Shown: positions 31,120 to 39,801 of the stretch, one piece after another
Numbering within the stretch: the first letter of the stretch is position 1
Layout: every line of letters starts with the position of its first letter
Made by a program: the position numbers and the translations under genes
The notes under the pieces: model-generated
Database searches by the model: none
What the model was told of the DNA's origin: nothing
The model's input: the letters and a program-made list of their open reading frames with translations, nothing else
Source of the DNA: Novosphingopyxis iocasae
GTDB lineage: Bacteria > Pseudomonadota > Alphaproteobacteria > Sphingomonadales > Sphingomonadaceae
NCBI RefSeq assembly: GCF_014334095.1
Contig: NZ_CP060495.1
Location: 519,001-583,000, forward strand
DNA length: 64,000 bases
Direction of reading: 5' to 3'

Positions 31120-31200
31120 ATGCTGAAGAATATTCTCCCCCTCATCATGTCCGGCGGTACGCTGCTCGCCGTTGTCGCTGCGATGGCAGCGACAGTCTAG
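31120..31200 (+). CDS. 26-residue hydrophobic peptide
   Basis: ATG at 31120, closely preceded by AGGAA, opens a 26-residue frame (MLKNILPLIMSGGTLLAVVA then AMAATV) ending in TAG. The sequence is a single membrane helix with a lysine near the N-terminus, as in many small membrane proteins. It follows folE by 127 bases and is followed by the terminator at 31243-31277. It may be a genuine small protein, but so short a frame could be chance. Function unknown. Confidence 0.4.
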   Translation: MLKNILPLIMSGGTLLAVVAAMAATV

Positions 31201-31242
31201 AGCGCGTTCAAACCCGCCCGGAAGGCCCGGAAGGGCCATACG

Positions 31243-31277
31243 AAAAGGCGCGAGAACCATCGGTTCCCGCGCCTTTT
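31243..31277 (-). terminator. terminator between rplI and the folE side
   Basis: AAAAGGCGCG, A, GAACC, loop ATC, GGTTC, C, CGCGCCTTTT. On the minus strand the single plus-strand A/C mismatch becomes a G-U pair, so the stem is complete for transcripts of the rplI operon, which end in a T-tract. It can also stop plus-strand transcription. It lies 38 bases past the rplI stop. Confidence 0.8.
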
Positions 31278-31314
31278 CTGTAACTTGTAACGGGGGCATT
31301 GCAGCCCCCGTCGC

Positions 31315-31998
31315 TTATGCGTTGGCGTCGGACGGCGGGCTTGTGCCCTCGTCGCGCGGTGCGGTTCCGTCTTCGGCCTGCTCGACCGAAGCTTCCTCGA
31401 ACACCTCGGCAGCGTCGGCTGCGCTCGGCACGCCTTCGTCCGAAGCATCGCCGTCGCCGGTGACTTCGGCGGCAAGCTCACGCAGCTCGGCCTGATCGTC
31501 TTCGAACATCTTGGCGATGACGTCGACGCCGCTGCGCTGCAGTTCGGCTTCGTCTTCGGAGCGGGCGACATTGACCTTGACGATCGAAACCACCTCGGGG
31601 TGCAGCATGACGCGTACGTCGTACATGCCGATCGACTTGATCGGGCGTTCCAGCACGATCATCGACTTGGTGATTTCGGCGCCCTGTTCGTTGAGGCCGT
31701 TCTCGATGTCGCGCACAGAAGCCGAACCGTAGAGCTGGCCGGTGTTGGAGGCGGCGCGGATCAGCGTCACTTCCAGACCGTCGACGTCCTTGGACTTGGT
31801 CTCGGCATCGCTGCGCTTGGAGGCGTTCTCGGCCTCGATACGCTCACGATTGGCTTCGAAAACCTCACGGTTCGCCTTGTTGGCGCGCAGGGCCTTCTTG
31901 TTGGGAAGGAGGAAGTTGCGCGCATAGCCGTCCTTCACGGTGACGACGTCACCGATCGTGCCCAGCTTCTCGACGCGTTCCAGCAGAATGATATCCAT
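31315..31998 (-). CDS. rplI: 50S ribosomal protein L9
   Basis: 227 residues, against about 150 in E. coli. The N-terminal L9 domain has ILLERVEKLGTIGDVVTVKD and GYARNFLLPNKKALRANKAN. The long linking helix and the C-terminal domain follow (GQLYGSASVRDI, MYDVRVMLHPEVVSIVKVNV). Beyond about residue 150 comes an extra acidic, Ala/Glu/Asp-rich tail, with the last 50 residues probably disordered. Such extended L9 tails are known to me from related alphaproteobacteria. It is the last gene of rpsF-rpsR-rplI. Confidence 0.95.
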   Translation of the reverse strand: MDIILLERVEKLGTIGDVVTVKDGYARNFLLPNKKALRANKANREVFEANRERIEAENASKRSDAETKSKDVDGLEVTLIRAASNTGQLYGSASVRDIENGLNEQGAEITKSMIVLERPIKSIGMYDVRVMLHPEVVSIVKVNVARSEDEAELQRSGVDVIAKMFEDDQAELRELAAEVTGDGDASDEGVPSAADAAEVFEEASVEQAEDGTAPRDEGTSPPSDANA

Positions 31999-32011
31999 GA
32001 TCTGGCTCTCC

Positions 32012-32236
32012 TTACTTCACGACATAAGGGAGCAGGCCGATGTGGCGTGCACGCTTGATCGCACGCGAAAGCTCGCGCTGCTTCTTGGCGGAAACCGCCG
32101 TGATCCGGCTGGGGACGATCTTGCCGCGCTCGGAAATATATCCCTGCAGCAGCTTGGTGTCCTTGAAGTCGATCTTCGGCGCATCGGGCCCGCTGAAGGG
32201 GCAGGTCTTGCGGCGGCGGAAAAAGGGTCGTGCCAT
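32012..32236 (-). CDS. rpsR: 30S ribosomal protein S18
   Basis: 74 residues, the normal length. [20 protein letters not shown] is the zinc-finger-like N-terminus, though it keeps only one clear cysteine. [20 protein letters not shown] and [19 protein letters not shown] are family signatures. S18 forms a heterodimer with S6 on the 30S platform, and both genes adjoin here. Three bases separate it from rpsF upstream and 13 from rplI downstream. Confidence 0.97.
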   Translation of the reverse strand: MARPFFRRRKTCPFSGPDAPKIDFKDTKLLQGYISERGKIVPSRITAVSAKKQRELSRAIKRARHIGLLPYVVK

Positions 32237-32239
32237 GGC

Positions 32240-32638
32240 TTAGTTCCTTTCGTCCCGGTCGCGGCCGCGGCCGCCATCGCGTCCACCGTCACGGCCGCCC
32301 TTGCGGTCGCTGCGCTCGTTCTTGCGCATCTGCACCGACGGCTCGCTCTCCAGCTCATCCACGCGGATGGTGAGATAGCGGATCACGTCTTCGTTGACGC
32401 GGGTCTGGCGCTCCAGCTCTGCGATCACGCCCGCGGGCGCATCGATGTTGAGCATGACGTAATGCGCCTTGCGGTTCTTCTGGATCTTGTAGGCGAGGGA
32501 CTTCAGGCCCCAGGTCTCGGTCTTGGTGACCTTGCCTTCGTTATCCTCGATGATTTTGGTCGCGTTCTGGGCGAGCGTATCGACCTGAGCCTGGCTCAGA
32601 TCCTGGCGCGCCAGGAACACATGCTCGTATAACGGCAT
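32240..32638 (-). CDS. rpsF: 30S ribosomal protein S6
   Basis: 132 residues. The ferredoxin-like fold shows [51 protein letters not shown] and [17 protein letters not shown]. The last about 30 residues ([20 protein letters not shown] and on) are a basic Arg/Gly/Asp tail, unlike the acidic tail that E. coli S6 carries. It is first in the rpsF-rpsR-rplI operon, and its leader carries a hairpin at 32682-32742. Confidence 0.96.
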   Translation of the reverse strand: MPLYEHVFLARQDLSQAQVDTLAQNATKIIEDNEGKVTKTETWGLKSLAYKIQKNRKAHYVMLNIDAPAGVIAELERQTRVNEDVIRYLTIRVDELESEPSVQMRKNERSDRKGGRDGGRDGGRGRDRDERN

Positions 32639-32988
32639 GAGTCATATCCTTTTCTTACCGATCGCTGACGCCGCACCGTGCGAACGCCCCTCCGGCTTTC
32701 TTCTGTCTCCCGCGGGGCGAACCCCCGGCGGAAGGGGCGCTCTTAGGCTAGCGGGCGGAAGAAGGCAAGGGCAGAGCAGCGAGAAAGGCCGGGAGAGCGG
32801 ATTGGGCAGGCTTCAGGCGATATCCGGAAAGTCGCACCGGTCCGCAGACCCCCCCCTCTCAATTCGGACGAACCGAGTGGTACCGCCGACGAGTGGAGGG
32901 CGGTTTTCCGGTGGGGAGAGTGCGATCCTGCATCATACCCAATGTAGCAGATCGCCGATCCTGTAGGGAAGGTGGCATGCGTTGCGCG
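32639..32988. other. 350-base gap upstream of rpsF
   Basis: No gene is supported. The part next to rpsF is the leader with AAAAGGA before the start and the hairpin at 32682-32742. The remainder (about 32745-32988) should hold the rpsF promoter and the end of the kinase transcript, but no clear -35/-10 pair or terminator is visible. Confidence 0.5.
32682..32742 (-). promoter_or_regulatory. structured leader of the rpsF operon
   Basis: On the minus strand, GAGCGCCCCTTCCG (32729-32742) pairs with CGGAGGGGCGTTC (32682-32694) with one bulged base and one U-G pair. That pair is a mismatch on the plus strand, so the structure belongs to the rpsF transcript. An inner hairpin CGGGG-GTTCG-CCCCG lies at 32713-32727. 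Leaders of this operon in several bacteria bind the S6:S18 dimer through a CCG bulge. A CCG occurs here beside the outer stem, so autoregulation is possible but inferred. Confidence 0.4.
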
Positions 32989-34002
32989 CTATCCGGCGTG
33001 CAAGCGAATGCGACATTCCACACCCTCCCGGCGGAACAGCAGGTCGGCTGCGTCGTCGCCCGAAAGCGACTTGGATATGAGGGTCGATCCGAAACCCGGC
33101 GCGGGCGCTTCTTCCACCGGCGGGCCGCCGCTTTCCTTCCAGATCAATTCCACGACGTCGGCCTCGCGGTCGATAGTGACATCGACCCGTCCGCTCTCAT
33201 TGGAAAGCGCGCCATATTTCAGGGCGTTCGTCAAAAGCTCGTGAAGGACGAGGGCAAGACCCTGCGCCGGGGTCGCTCCCAGCCGGACTTCATCGACTAC
33301 GGAAATGCGCACCTGACTGCTGGTCCCGTCGTAAGCGGCAAGCTCCGCCTGCAGGATAGTGCTGGGCAACATCGTCTCGGTTGCGCCTTCCACCAGCAGT
33401 TTATGCGTACGGGCGAGAGCGGCCACCCTGCGTTCCAGCGCCTTGGCAAAACTTGGCAGGTCGGGCGCCCCCTTGACCGATAGGCGTACCATTGACTGGA
33501 TCATGCCGAGCATATTGCGCACGCGATGGTTCAGTTCGTCGGTGAGCAATCTGAGCATCGCTTCGGACCGTTTGCTTTCGGTCACATCGATGACATTGCC
33601 GATCAGCTTTACCGTCTTGCCGTCCTGATCCTGCATCGGACGACCGGCTGCCTGAATCCATCTTTCCTGGCCGCCCGCCGTCGTGATGCGGCATTCGAAA
33701 TTCCAGTCACGATTTTCCGCGATGGCGCTTTTCTGCAGCTGGTCGACGCGCGCCCGATCCGCCTCTACGACATGGTCCAGGAACAAGTCGTAATTCCATC
33801 TTTCCAGACCGCCGGAGTAACCGAAGATTTCGTCATGGACTTCGTTTCTGACAGCGGCGCCGGAGCTTAAATCGAGCTCCCAAATTCCGATCTGGCCCGT
33901 CCGCAGCACAAGGCGGAGATGGTCCGCACTCTGTTCCTCGAATGGTTTCAAATCGGGCATGTCGAACCTGTGTTTCGCCTGTGCTTGGGGCGCGACCGTC
34001 AT
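32989..34002 (-). CDS. PAS-domain HWE-family sensor histidine kinase
   Basis: 337 residues, no membrane segment. A PAS domain (about 28-140) starts LRLVLRTGQIGIWELDL and closes with KTVKLIGNVIDVTESKRSE. The HWE/HisKA_2 kinase has the phospho-acceptor box LLTDELNHRVRNMLGMIQSM, the N-box LVLHELLTNALKYGALS and the HWE signature LIWKESGGPPVEEAPAPGFG. It should sense a cytoplasmic or redox/light-type cue through the PAS domain, but I cannot see a conserved flavin cysteine motif. No response regulator lies next to it. An ATG at 33960 is an alternative start. Confidence 0.9.
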   Translation of the reverse strand: MTVAPQAQAKHRFDMPDLKPFEEQSADHLRLVLRTGQIGIWELDLSSGAAVRNEVHDEIFGYSGGLERWNYDLFLDHVVEADRARVDQLQKSAIAENRDWNFECRITTAGGQERWIQAAGRPMQDQDGKTVKLIGNVIDVTESKRSEAMLRLLTDELNHRVRNMLGMIQSMVRLSVKGAPDLPSFAKALERRVAALARTHKLLVEGATETMLPSTILQAELAAYDGTSSQVRISVVDEVRLGATPAQGLALVLHELLTNALKYGALSNESGRVDVTIDREADVVELIWKESGGPPVEEAPAPGFGSTLISKSLSGDDAADLLFRREGVECRIRLHAG

Positions 34003-34095
34003 TTGCGCTCGGCATGAGATATGAGGCCTCGCCCGGCAGCCTTCAACGAACAGCCCGGACGCCAGGTCTTACCTTCAACCGGTGACAGTGCAGCG

Positions 34096-35493
34096 TCAAT
34101 CCCGAGCTTCAATCCGCCGGATCAGGTCTTGCGCGAAATCGATCAGCGTATCGTCGCGCGCGCCCATGATGACGATGCGATCTCCATTCTCGGCCAATTG
34201 CACCAGCCGCTTGCCCACCTCTTCGCGCTCGGCAACATAGTCTGCAGTCCCGCCCGCTTCCTCGATGCGCGCGGTGATGTCTGCGCTACCCACGCTGCGA
34301 TCCGTGGTGCCGCCGAAATAAACCGGATCGCACAGAAAAAGCCGGTCGTCGGCGTCCAGTTCCGCGGCGAACATGGCGGCGAGCTCATCACCCATGACGC
34401 GCAAGGGCCCGTAGCCATGGGGCTGGAAAAAGACGAGGAGTCGGCCCGGGAAGGCCTTAAGCGTGCGCAGCGTGGCGGCGATCTTTTCCGGATTATGCCC
34501 GAAATCGTCGATCACCGTCACGCCGCCCGCGGTGCCGACCACGTCAAAACGGCGACGCAGGCCTTCGAACCGACCGATGGCGGCAACCGCGTCCGTGATG
34601 GCAATGCCGGCGGCCTCGGCGGCAGCCAGAGCGGCGAGGGCGTTGGCGATATTATGGCGGCCGGGCACCTGCAGCGTGACCGGATAGCGCTTGCCGCGCG
34701 CCTCCAAAGTGAACCGGCTGCCGAGCGGCTGCTCCTCCACCTCGACCGCGCGGAAATTGGCGCCGTCCGAAAAGCCGAAGCCGACAACGCCGGTGATTTG
34801 TAGTCCGTCGATCAACGCCGCGCTTTCGCGGTCGTCGGCATTCCAGATGACATGGGTCGCGCGCCGCGCAAATTCGCCGAACAGATCGCGCAACTCGTCC
34901 ATCGATTTGTGATCGAGGCTGATATTGGTGAGCACGGCGATGTAGGGATCGAACAGCGCGATCGATCCATCGCTTTCATCCACCTCGCTGACGAATGGGG
35001 CCCCGGCTCCCACACGGGCGCTGGCAAAGCCACCTTCTTCGCCCAGAAAATTCTTCATGACCGCGCCGTTCATCACGGTGGGATCCCGGTCGCAATCGGC
35101 CAGAATCCAGCCGGTCATGCCGGTGACGGTGGACTTGCCGCTGGTGCCGCCGACGGCGATCGGCAGTTCTGCCGCATTGAACAGCCGTGCGAGCAGCTGC
35201 GCGCGCGTAAGCCGTTCGCAGCCGCGGCGCTTGGCCGCAGCGATGTCCGGTACCGTGTCCTCGATCGCGGCGGATGCGATCAGCGTCTGGCCTTTCGCCA
35301 GACCGCTACCGTCCTGAGCAAACAGCGTGATGCCGCGCGCGCGCAGCCAGTCGAACTTGTCTTCGCTGCGTCCTTGATCGAGCGCACGATCCGATCCGGC
35401 GACGTTCGCGCCCTGAGCGCGCAATATGGTGGCGAGGGGCAGCATGCCACTGCCCCCGATGCCGCAAAAGAAATAGGAATTGTCCTTGGTCAT
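34096..35493 (-). CDS. Mur ligase of the MurC/Mpl group (variant P-loop)
   Basis: 465 residues. All three Mur ligase domains are present: an N-terminal UDP-sugar domain starting FFCGIGGSGM as in MurC, a central ATP domain, and a C-terminal domain with VIDDFGHNPEKIAATLRTLK and FFQPHGYGPL. The P-loop at 115-122 is GGTSGKST, where MurC and Mpl have GTHGKTTT. SEVDESDGS and NISLDHKSMDEL match the metal site and the DH motif. It would join an amino acid or peptide to UDP-MurNAc. The LD-carboxypeptidase facing it at 54 bases points to murein recycling (Mpl-like), but the main MurC role cannot be excluded. Confidence 0.85.
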   Translation of the reverse strand: MTKDNSYFFCGIGGSGMLPLATILRAQGANVAGSDRALDQGRSEDKFDWLRARGITLFAQDGSGLAKGQTLIASAAIEDTVPDIAAAKRRGCERLTRAQLLARLFNAAELPIAVGGTSGKSTVTGMTGWILADCDRDPTVMNGAVMKNFLGEEGGFASARVGAGAPFVSEVDESDGSIALFDPYIAVLTNISLDHKSMDELRDLFGEFARRATHVIWNADDRESAALIDGLQITGVVGFGFSDGANFRAVEVEEQPLGSRFTLEARGKRYPVTLQVPGRHNIANALAALAAAEAAGIAITDAVAAIGRFEGLRRRFDVVGTAGGVTVIDDFGHNPEKIAATLRTLKAFPGRLLVFFQPHGYGPLRVMGDELAAMFAAELDADDRLFLCDPVYFGGTTDRSVGSADITARIEEAGGTADYVAEREEVGKRLVQLAENGDRIVIMGARDDTLIDFAQDLIRRIEARD

Positions 35494-35547
35494 CTGCGCT
35501 GGCTATGCGTGGCTGCAGGCTTTGGCAATGCGGGAGTGGACGGAACC

Positions 35548-36381
35548 ATGCGGATCGGAATTTGCGCCCCGGCAACGCCGCTGTCGCACGAACAGGCGGG
35601 CGAGGTCTGGTCGCTGGCCAAGCAATATTATCCCGATGCGGATCTGGTGTTCGATCCGCAATGCTTTGAAGAGGACGGCCATTTCGCCGGTAGCGATGCG
35701 GACCGCAAGGCCGCATTCGTGCGGATGGCGAACGATCCGACGCTGGAGGCGATCTGGTTTGCCAAGGGCGGCTATGGGTCGTGCCGCATCGCGCAGGCGG
35801 CAGTGGCGGAATTGGGCGATGCGGCGAAGACCAAGCAGTATCTCGGATATAGCGATATGGGCTATCTGCTCGGCGCGCTGTACCGGGCCGGGATCGGCCA
35901 TGTCACGCACGGGCCGATGCCCACCGATATCTCGCGCGAGGGCGGCAGTGCGGCCGTGGGCCGCGCGCTCGCCTGGCTGGTGCGGCGCGATGCATCGGCA
36001 TTGGCGCCCTCGCTGCAGGCGGGGCAGCGTTATGCCTGTTTCAACCTGATTACGCTGGTAATGATGACGGGCACGCCGTTGATGCCGGACCTGTCGGGCC
36101 ATGTGCTGATCCTAGAGGAGACCGGCGAATATCTCTATGCGATCGACCGGCTGTTCTTCCATGTAACCAGCGTTTTGAAAGACGCCGGCCTTACCGGGAT
36201 CGCGTTAGGCGAGGTGACGGCGGTGCCCGAGAACGATCGCCCCTTCGGCGCCACTGCCGAGGAGATTGCGCAGGACTGGTGTGGGCGGGCCGGCATTCCC
36301 TATCTGGGAAGGGCCGAGGTCGGCCACTCGATCACCAACCATGTGGTGCCGTTCGGGCTGTTCCAGCCGCCCAAGGCCTGA
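35548..36381 (+). CDS. ldcA: LD-carboxypeptidase (S66 family, LdcA-like)
   Basis: 277 residues from the ATG at 35548. Family S66 serine peptidase: KGGYGSCR (74-80) and LGYSDMGYLLGAL hold the GGYG motif and the nucleophile Ser102. VLILEETGEYLYAIDRLF has the conserved Glu, and VGHSITNHVVPFG has the catalytic His near the C-terminus. No signal peptide, so it is cytoplasmic. It removes the terminal D-alanine from murein tetrapeptides during recycling, giving the tripeptide that Mpl reattaches to UDP-MurNAc. It is divergent from the Mur ligase across 54 bases. An AmpG-like importer is at 52987. Confidence 0.9.
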   Translation: MRIGICAPATPLSHEQAGEVWSLAKQYYPDADLVFDPQCFEEDGHFAGSDADRKAAFVRMANDPTLEAIWFAKGGYGSCRIAQAAVAELGDAAKTKQYLGYSDMGYLLGALYRAGIGHVTHGPMPTDISREGGSAAVGRALAWLVRRDASALAPSLQAGQRYACFNLITLVMMTGTPLMPDLSGHVLILEETGEYLYAIDRLFFHVTSVLKDAGLTGIALGEVTAVPENDRPFGATAEEIAQDWCGRAGIPYLGRAEVGHSITNHVVPFGLFQPPKA

Positions 36382-36414
36382 CCCTGCATCGCAGGATCGG
36401 GCTTCGGGACAACG

Positions 36415-37230
36415 CTATGCCTTGGTGGGCACCGGGATATTGGCTTCGGCCTTTTTGAAAGCCTCTTCCCAGCCGGTGAGATTGTTCTTGGCCTCGCGTA
36501 CGAAGGGGCTGGCGCGGACATAGGCCATAATCGCTTTGGACAGCCAACTGCCCGGCGCGCGCATCGGGCGGGCGACCTGACAGAGCAGGATAATCCGCGT
36601 TTCGTCGGTGTTGTTCCACACCTCATGTTCGTAGGTGTCGTCAAAGACCACCCATTCGCCTTCGCCCCATTGCACGCGCTGATCCTCGACCTCCATCGTG
36701 CAGTTTTTCGCATCGCTGGGCACTTTTAGGCCGAGATGCGCGGTGATGAACGCCTTCGTCACGCCGCGATGGCGCGGGATGACGGTGCCGGGAGCGAGAA
36801 TGGAGAAAAACGCACTATTGAGACCGGGAATTTTCTCGGCAAGCGCGGTGGTCTGGGGCGCGCGCGCGATATTTTCGTGGATACGCTCGCCATAGCCGAT
36901 CAGGAAGAAGCTGCGCCAGCTATCGTCCGTGGCGATACCGGCATGATCGGGCGATAGGTCCTTGAGCGGCGGGATCGCGTTCTGGTGGCGGTAGATCGCC
37001 ATCGCTTCCTCGCGGATCACGTCGGCATGCTTCGCCAACGCCGCGGTCCAATCGAAATCTCCGGCATCGAGCACCGGCGTGTTCGGAATGCGCGAAAAGC
37101 CCGCCAGCCAGTCGTTGATGCCATGGCGGTGCTTCTGAAAGAATTTGAACAGGAAGGAGCGCTTGGGTTCGGCCTGCGCTTCGTGCGCCTGCGGCTGGAA
37201 TGCGTTCCGGTCGGTCAGGGTCTTAGACAT
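36415..37230 (-). CDS. aspartyl/asparaginyl beta-hydroxylase family (LpxO-like)
   Basis: 271 residues. The double-stranded beta-helix Fe(II)/2-oxoglutarate oxygenase core shows IPRHRGVTKAFITAHLGL (first metal His and the H-L-G-L strand), WGEGEWVVFDDTYEHEVWN (second His) and ETRIILLCQVARPM (2-oxoglutarate-binding Arg). Bacterial relatives include LpxO, which hydroxylates the lipid A acyl chain. No obvious membrane anchor is present. The substrate here is uncertain. It ends 33 bases from the ldcA stop, convergent. Confidence 0.85.
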   Translation of the reverse strand: MSKTLTDRNAFQPQAHEAQAEPKRSFLFKFFQKHRHGINDWLAGFSRIPNTPVLDAGDFDWTAALAKHADVIREEAMAIYRHQNAIPPLKDLSPDHAGIATDDSWRSFFLIGYGERIHENIARAPQTTALAEKIPGLNSAFFSILAPGTVIPRHRGVTKAFITAHLGLKVPSDAKNCTMEVEDQRVQWGEGEWVVFDDTYEHEVWNNTDETRIILLCQVARPMRAPGSWLSKAIMAYVRASPFVREAKNNLTGWEEAFKKAEANIPVPTKA

Positions 37231-37349
37231 GGTTCGCTCGTCAATTCGTCACTCTGGGTCCCCACCCGTAAGGAAATAGCTGGGGGTCAAATGTGGCGAA
37301 TTTTCGAGCGAAGCATGGCGTCGGAAGCGGTATTTTCCGCCTTATTTGA

Positions 37350-38270
37350 TCACTCTTCCGGCAAGAAGTCGGCCACCGACAGATAGCGCTCGCCGGTGTC
37401 GTAATTGAAGCCGAGCACGCGGGTGCCAGCAGGCAGGTCTTTGACCTTCTGCGCGATGGCAGCCAGCGTGGCACCGGAAGAGATGCCTATCAATATGCCT
37501 TCTTCGGAAGCGGACTTGCGTGCCCATTCCTTCGCGTCGGCCGGATCGACCTGAATAGCGCCGTCGATCGACTGGGTGTGCAGATTGTCCGGAATGAAGC
37601 CCGCGCCGATGCCTTGAATGGGGTGCGGACCCGGTTTTCCGCCGGAAATGACCGGCGATCCGGCTGGCTCCACGGCATAAGCCTTGAAGTTCGGCCATGC
37701 GTCTTTGAGCACTTCCGCGCAGCCGGTGATGTGGCCGCCGGTACCGACGCCGGTGATCATTACGTCGATCGGGCTATCCTCGAAATCCTTCAGGATTTCA
37801 TGCGCCGTAGTGAGCTTGTGAATTTCGAAATTGGCGGGATTGTCGAACTGCTGCGGCATCCAGGCGCCGTCGGTCTGTTCGACCAGCTCTTTCGCGCGGC
37901 TGATCGCGCCGCCCATGCCGCCTTCCTTGGGCGTCAGATCGAAGGTGGCGCCGTAAGCGAGCATCAGGCGGCGGCGTTCGATCGACATGCTTTCGGGCAT
38001 GACGAGGATGAGCTTGTAGCCCTTCACTGCGGCCACCATCGCAAGGCCGACGCCGGTATTGCCGGAGGTCGGTTCGATGATCGTGCCGCCCGGCTTCAGA
38101 TGGCCGTCCTTCTCCGCCTTCTCGATCATGGCGAGGGCGATCCGGTCCTTGATCGATCCGCCGGGGTTCGATTTTTCGGATTTTACCCAGACTTCATGGT
38201 CGGGAAACAGCTTGGACAGACGAATATGCGGCGTGTTGCCGATGGTCTGGAGGATGGTGTCGGCTTTCAT
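37350..38270 (-). CDS. cysK: cysteine synthase A (O-acetylserine sulfhydrylase)
   Basis: 306 residues. A PLP enzyme that makes L-cysteine from O-acetylserine and sulfide. [20 protein letters not shown] holds the PLP lysine (about 42). [20 protein letters not shown] is the substrate loop. [17 protein letters not shown] binds the phosphate, and [10 protein letters not shown] is near the C-terminus. The start of cysK directly abuts the stop of the exporter upstream (38271), so both are likely one unit. Confidence 0.96.
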   Translation of the reverse strand: MKADTILQTIGNTPHIRLSKLFPDHEVWVKSEKSNPGGSIKDRIALAMIEKAEKDGHLKPGGTIIEPTSGNTGVGLAMVAAVKGYKLILVMPESMSIERRRLMLAYGATFDLTPKEGGMGGAISRAKELVEQTDGAWMPQQFDNPANFEIHKLTTAHEILKDFEDSPIDVMITGVGTGGHITGCAEVLKDAWPNFKAYAVEPAGSPVISGGKPGPHPIQGIGAGFIPDNLHTQSIDGAIQVDPADAKEWARKSASEEGILIGISSGATLAAIAQKVKDLPAGTRVLGFNYDTGERYLSVADFLPEE

Positions 38271-39653
38271 TCAAGGCGTCCCTTCGGCTTTGCTTTTCGT
38301 TTCCTGTTCAACCTTTGGTCCCGCCCCTCGTTCCATCGCGTCCGGCTCGGAGGCAAGAACCTCGTCCGACGGATCAAACGTTTTGGCCCCGGCGAGCTGC
38401 GGGAACAGGCGAATCCATACGGCGGTGATCGCCGTCGCGCCGATGCCGCCCGCCACCACCGCCCACACCGGCCCGATCAACGCGGCGAGGAACCCGGATT
38501 CGGCCTCGCCCAGTTCGTTGGAGGCGCTGATGGTAAGCTGCGACACCGCGCCAACCCGCCCGCGCTTGTCGTCCGGCGTGTTCAGCTGGATCAGCGACTG
38601 GCGGATATAGACGCTGAACATGTCCGACGCGCCGACGACGAACAGGCACAACATCGAGAACCAGAGGAGCGTGGAGAAACCGAAGGCGATCGTCGCGCCG
38701 CCGAATACGAACACGGCGACGAGCATTTTGACGCCCACATTGGACTTCAGCGGCACGATGCTGAAAATCGCAGCAACTACGGCCGCGCCCACCGCGGGCG
38801 ATGCGGCCAGGAGCGACAAGGCGTGCTCCGGGCTGCCGCGTACCCAGTCCCCGATGGGGCCACCGATCATGTCCGCGGACCAATCCAGATCGATGATGTC
38901 GCGCGCGAAGACCGGGATCAGCGCGGTTGCGCCGGCAAGCAGCACGGCGAACAGATCGAGCGTGATCGCGCCGAACACCAGCTTGTTGCGCCAGACGTAG
39001 CGGGCGCCCTCGACGATCTGCTCGATTGGTCCGGTGCGCTTGGGCGCGCTGCGCGGCACATCGCCGACAAAGAACATGCAGATTGCCGAAGCGGCGTAGA
39101 GGATGGCGGACAGGGTGTAGGGCAGATGCGGCGCGATGCCGTAAAGCGGACCGGCGATGCCCGGGCCCACCAGCGCGCCGAACTGCCAGGCGATGGTACT
39201 AAGCGCGATGGCCTGTGGCAGCACCTCCTTCGGCACCAGATTGGGGGCGAGGGCGCCCTGTGCTGGCCCCAGAAATGCCCGCGCCGTGCCCAGCAACACC
39301 GCCATGAAATAAAGCAGCGTGAGCGTCATGGATTGGCTGTAGGTGAGCAGCGCCAGCGTGCCGGCGATGGCCGCGAGTGCGGTCAACACGATCCGCACCA
39401 CCCAGCGCCGGTCCATATGATCGGCGACCCAGCCGGTGACCGGCGTCAGGCAGAACAGGGGAATGAACTGGAGGAGCCCGATCAGCCCCAGCCGTGCCGA
39501 AGCCCCGGCGATGCCCATCGTCTCACGCGCAAGATTATAGGCCTGCCAGGCGACGATCAGCATCATCGCATAAACCGCGAGCATGCTGAACAGGCGCGTG
39601 AACCAGTAGAAGCGGTAATTCGCGATGCGGAAGGGGTGGGGGGCGGCGCTCAT
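38271..39653 (-). CDS. major facilitator superfamily exporter (EntS/MFS_3 type)
   Basis: 460 residues with about twelve membrane segments. FRIANYRFYWFTRLFSMLAV at the start and GWVADHMDRRWVVRI after the second segment match MFS drug/siderophore exporters of the EntS type, as does LGTARAFLGPAQGALAPNLV. NTPDDKRGRVGAVSQL is the second inter-helix motif. The tail after about 420 is charged and hydrophilic. Substrate unknown. It lies directly before cysK with no gap. Confidence 0.88.
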   Translation of the reverse strand: MSAAPHPFRIANYRFYWFTRLFSMLAVYAMMLIVAWQAYNLARETMGIAGASARLGLIGLLQFIPLFCLTPVTGWVADHMDRRWVVRIVLTALAAIAGTLALLTYSQSMTLTLLYFMAVLLGTARAFLGPAQGALAPNLVPKEVLPQAIALSTIAWQFGALVGPGIAGPLYGIAPHLPYTLSAILYAASAICMFFVGDVPRSAPKRTGPIEQIVEGARYVWRNKLVFGAITLDLFAVLLAGATALIPVFARDIIDLDWSADMIGGPIGDWVRGSPEHALSLLAASPAVGAAVVAAIFSIVPLKSNVGVKMLVAVFVFGGATIAFGFSTLLWFSMLCLFVVGASDMFSVYIRQSLIQLNTPDDKRGRVGAVSQLTISASNELGEAESGFLAALIGPVWAVVAGGIGATAITAVWIRLFPQLAGAKTFDPSDEVLASEPDAMERGAGPKVEQETKSKAEGTP

Positions 39654-39801
39654 CGCCGCACGCTATGGGGACGGCGGCGGGGCAGGGCAATATGGCGTGC
39701 GATTGGGCGCGGGATAGCCGCGCTATTTTCCGGGGCGCAAGCATTGCTTGGTCTCCGCCCGTCCCTGTGCCAGTCTCCCGCCATCAACAGGAGAAGAGTC
39801 C

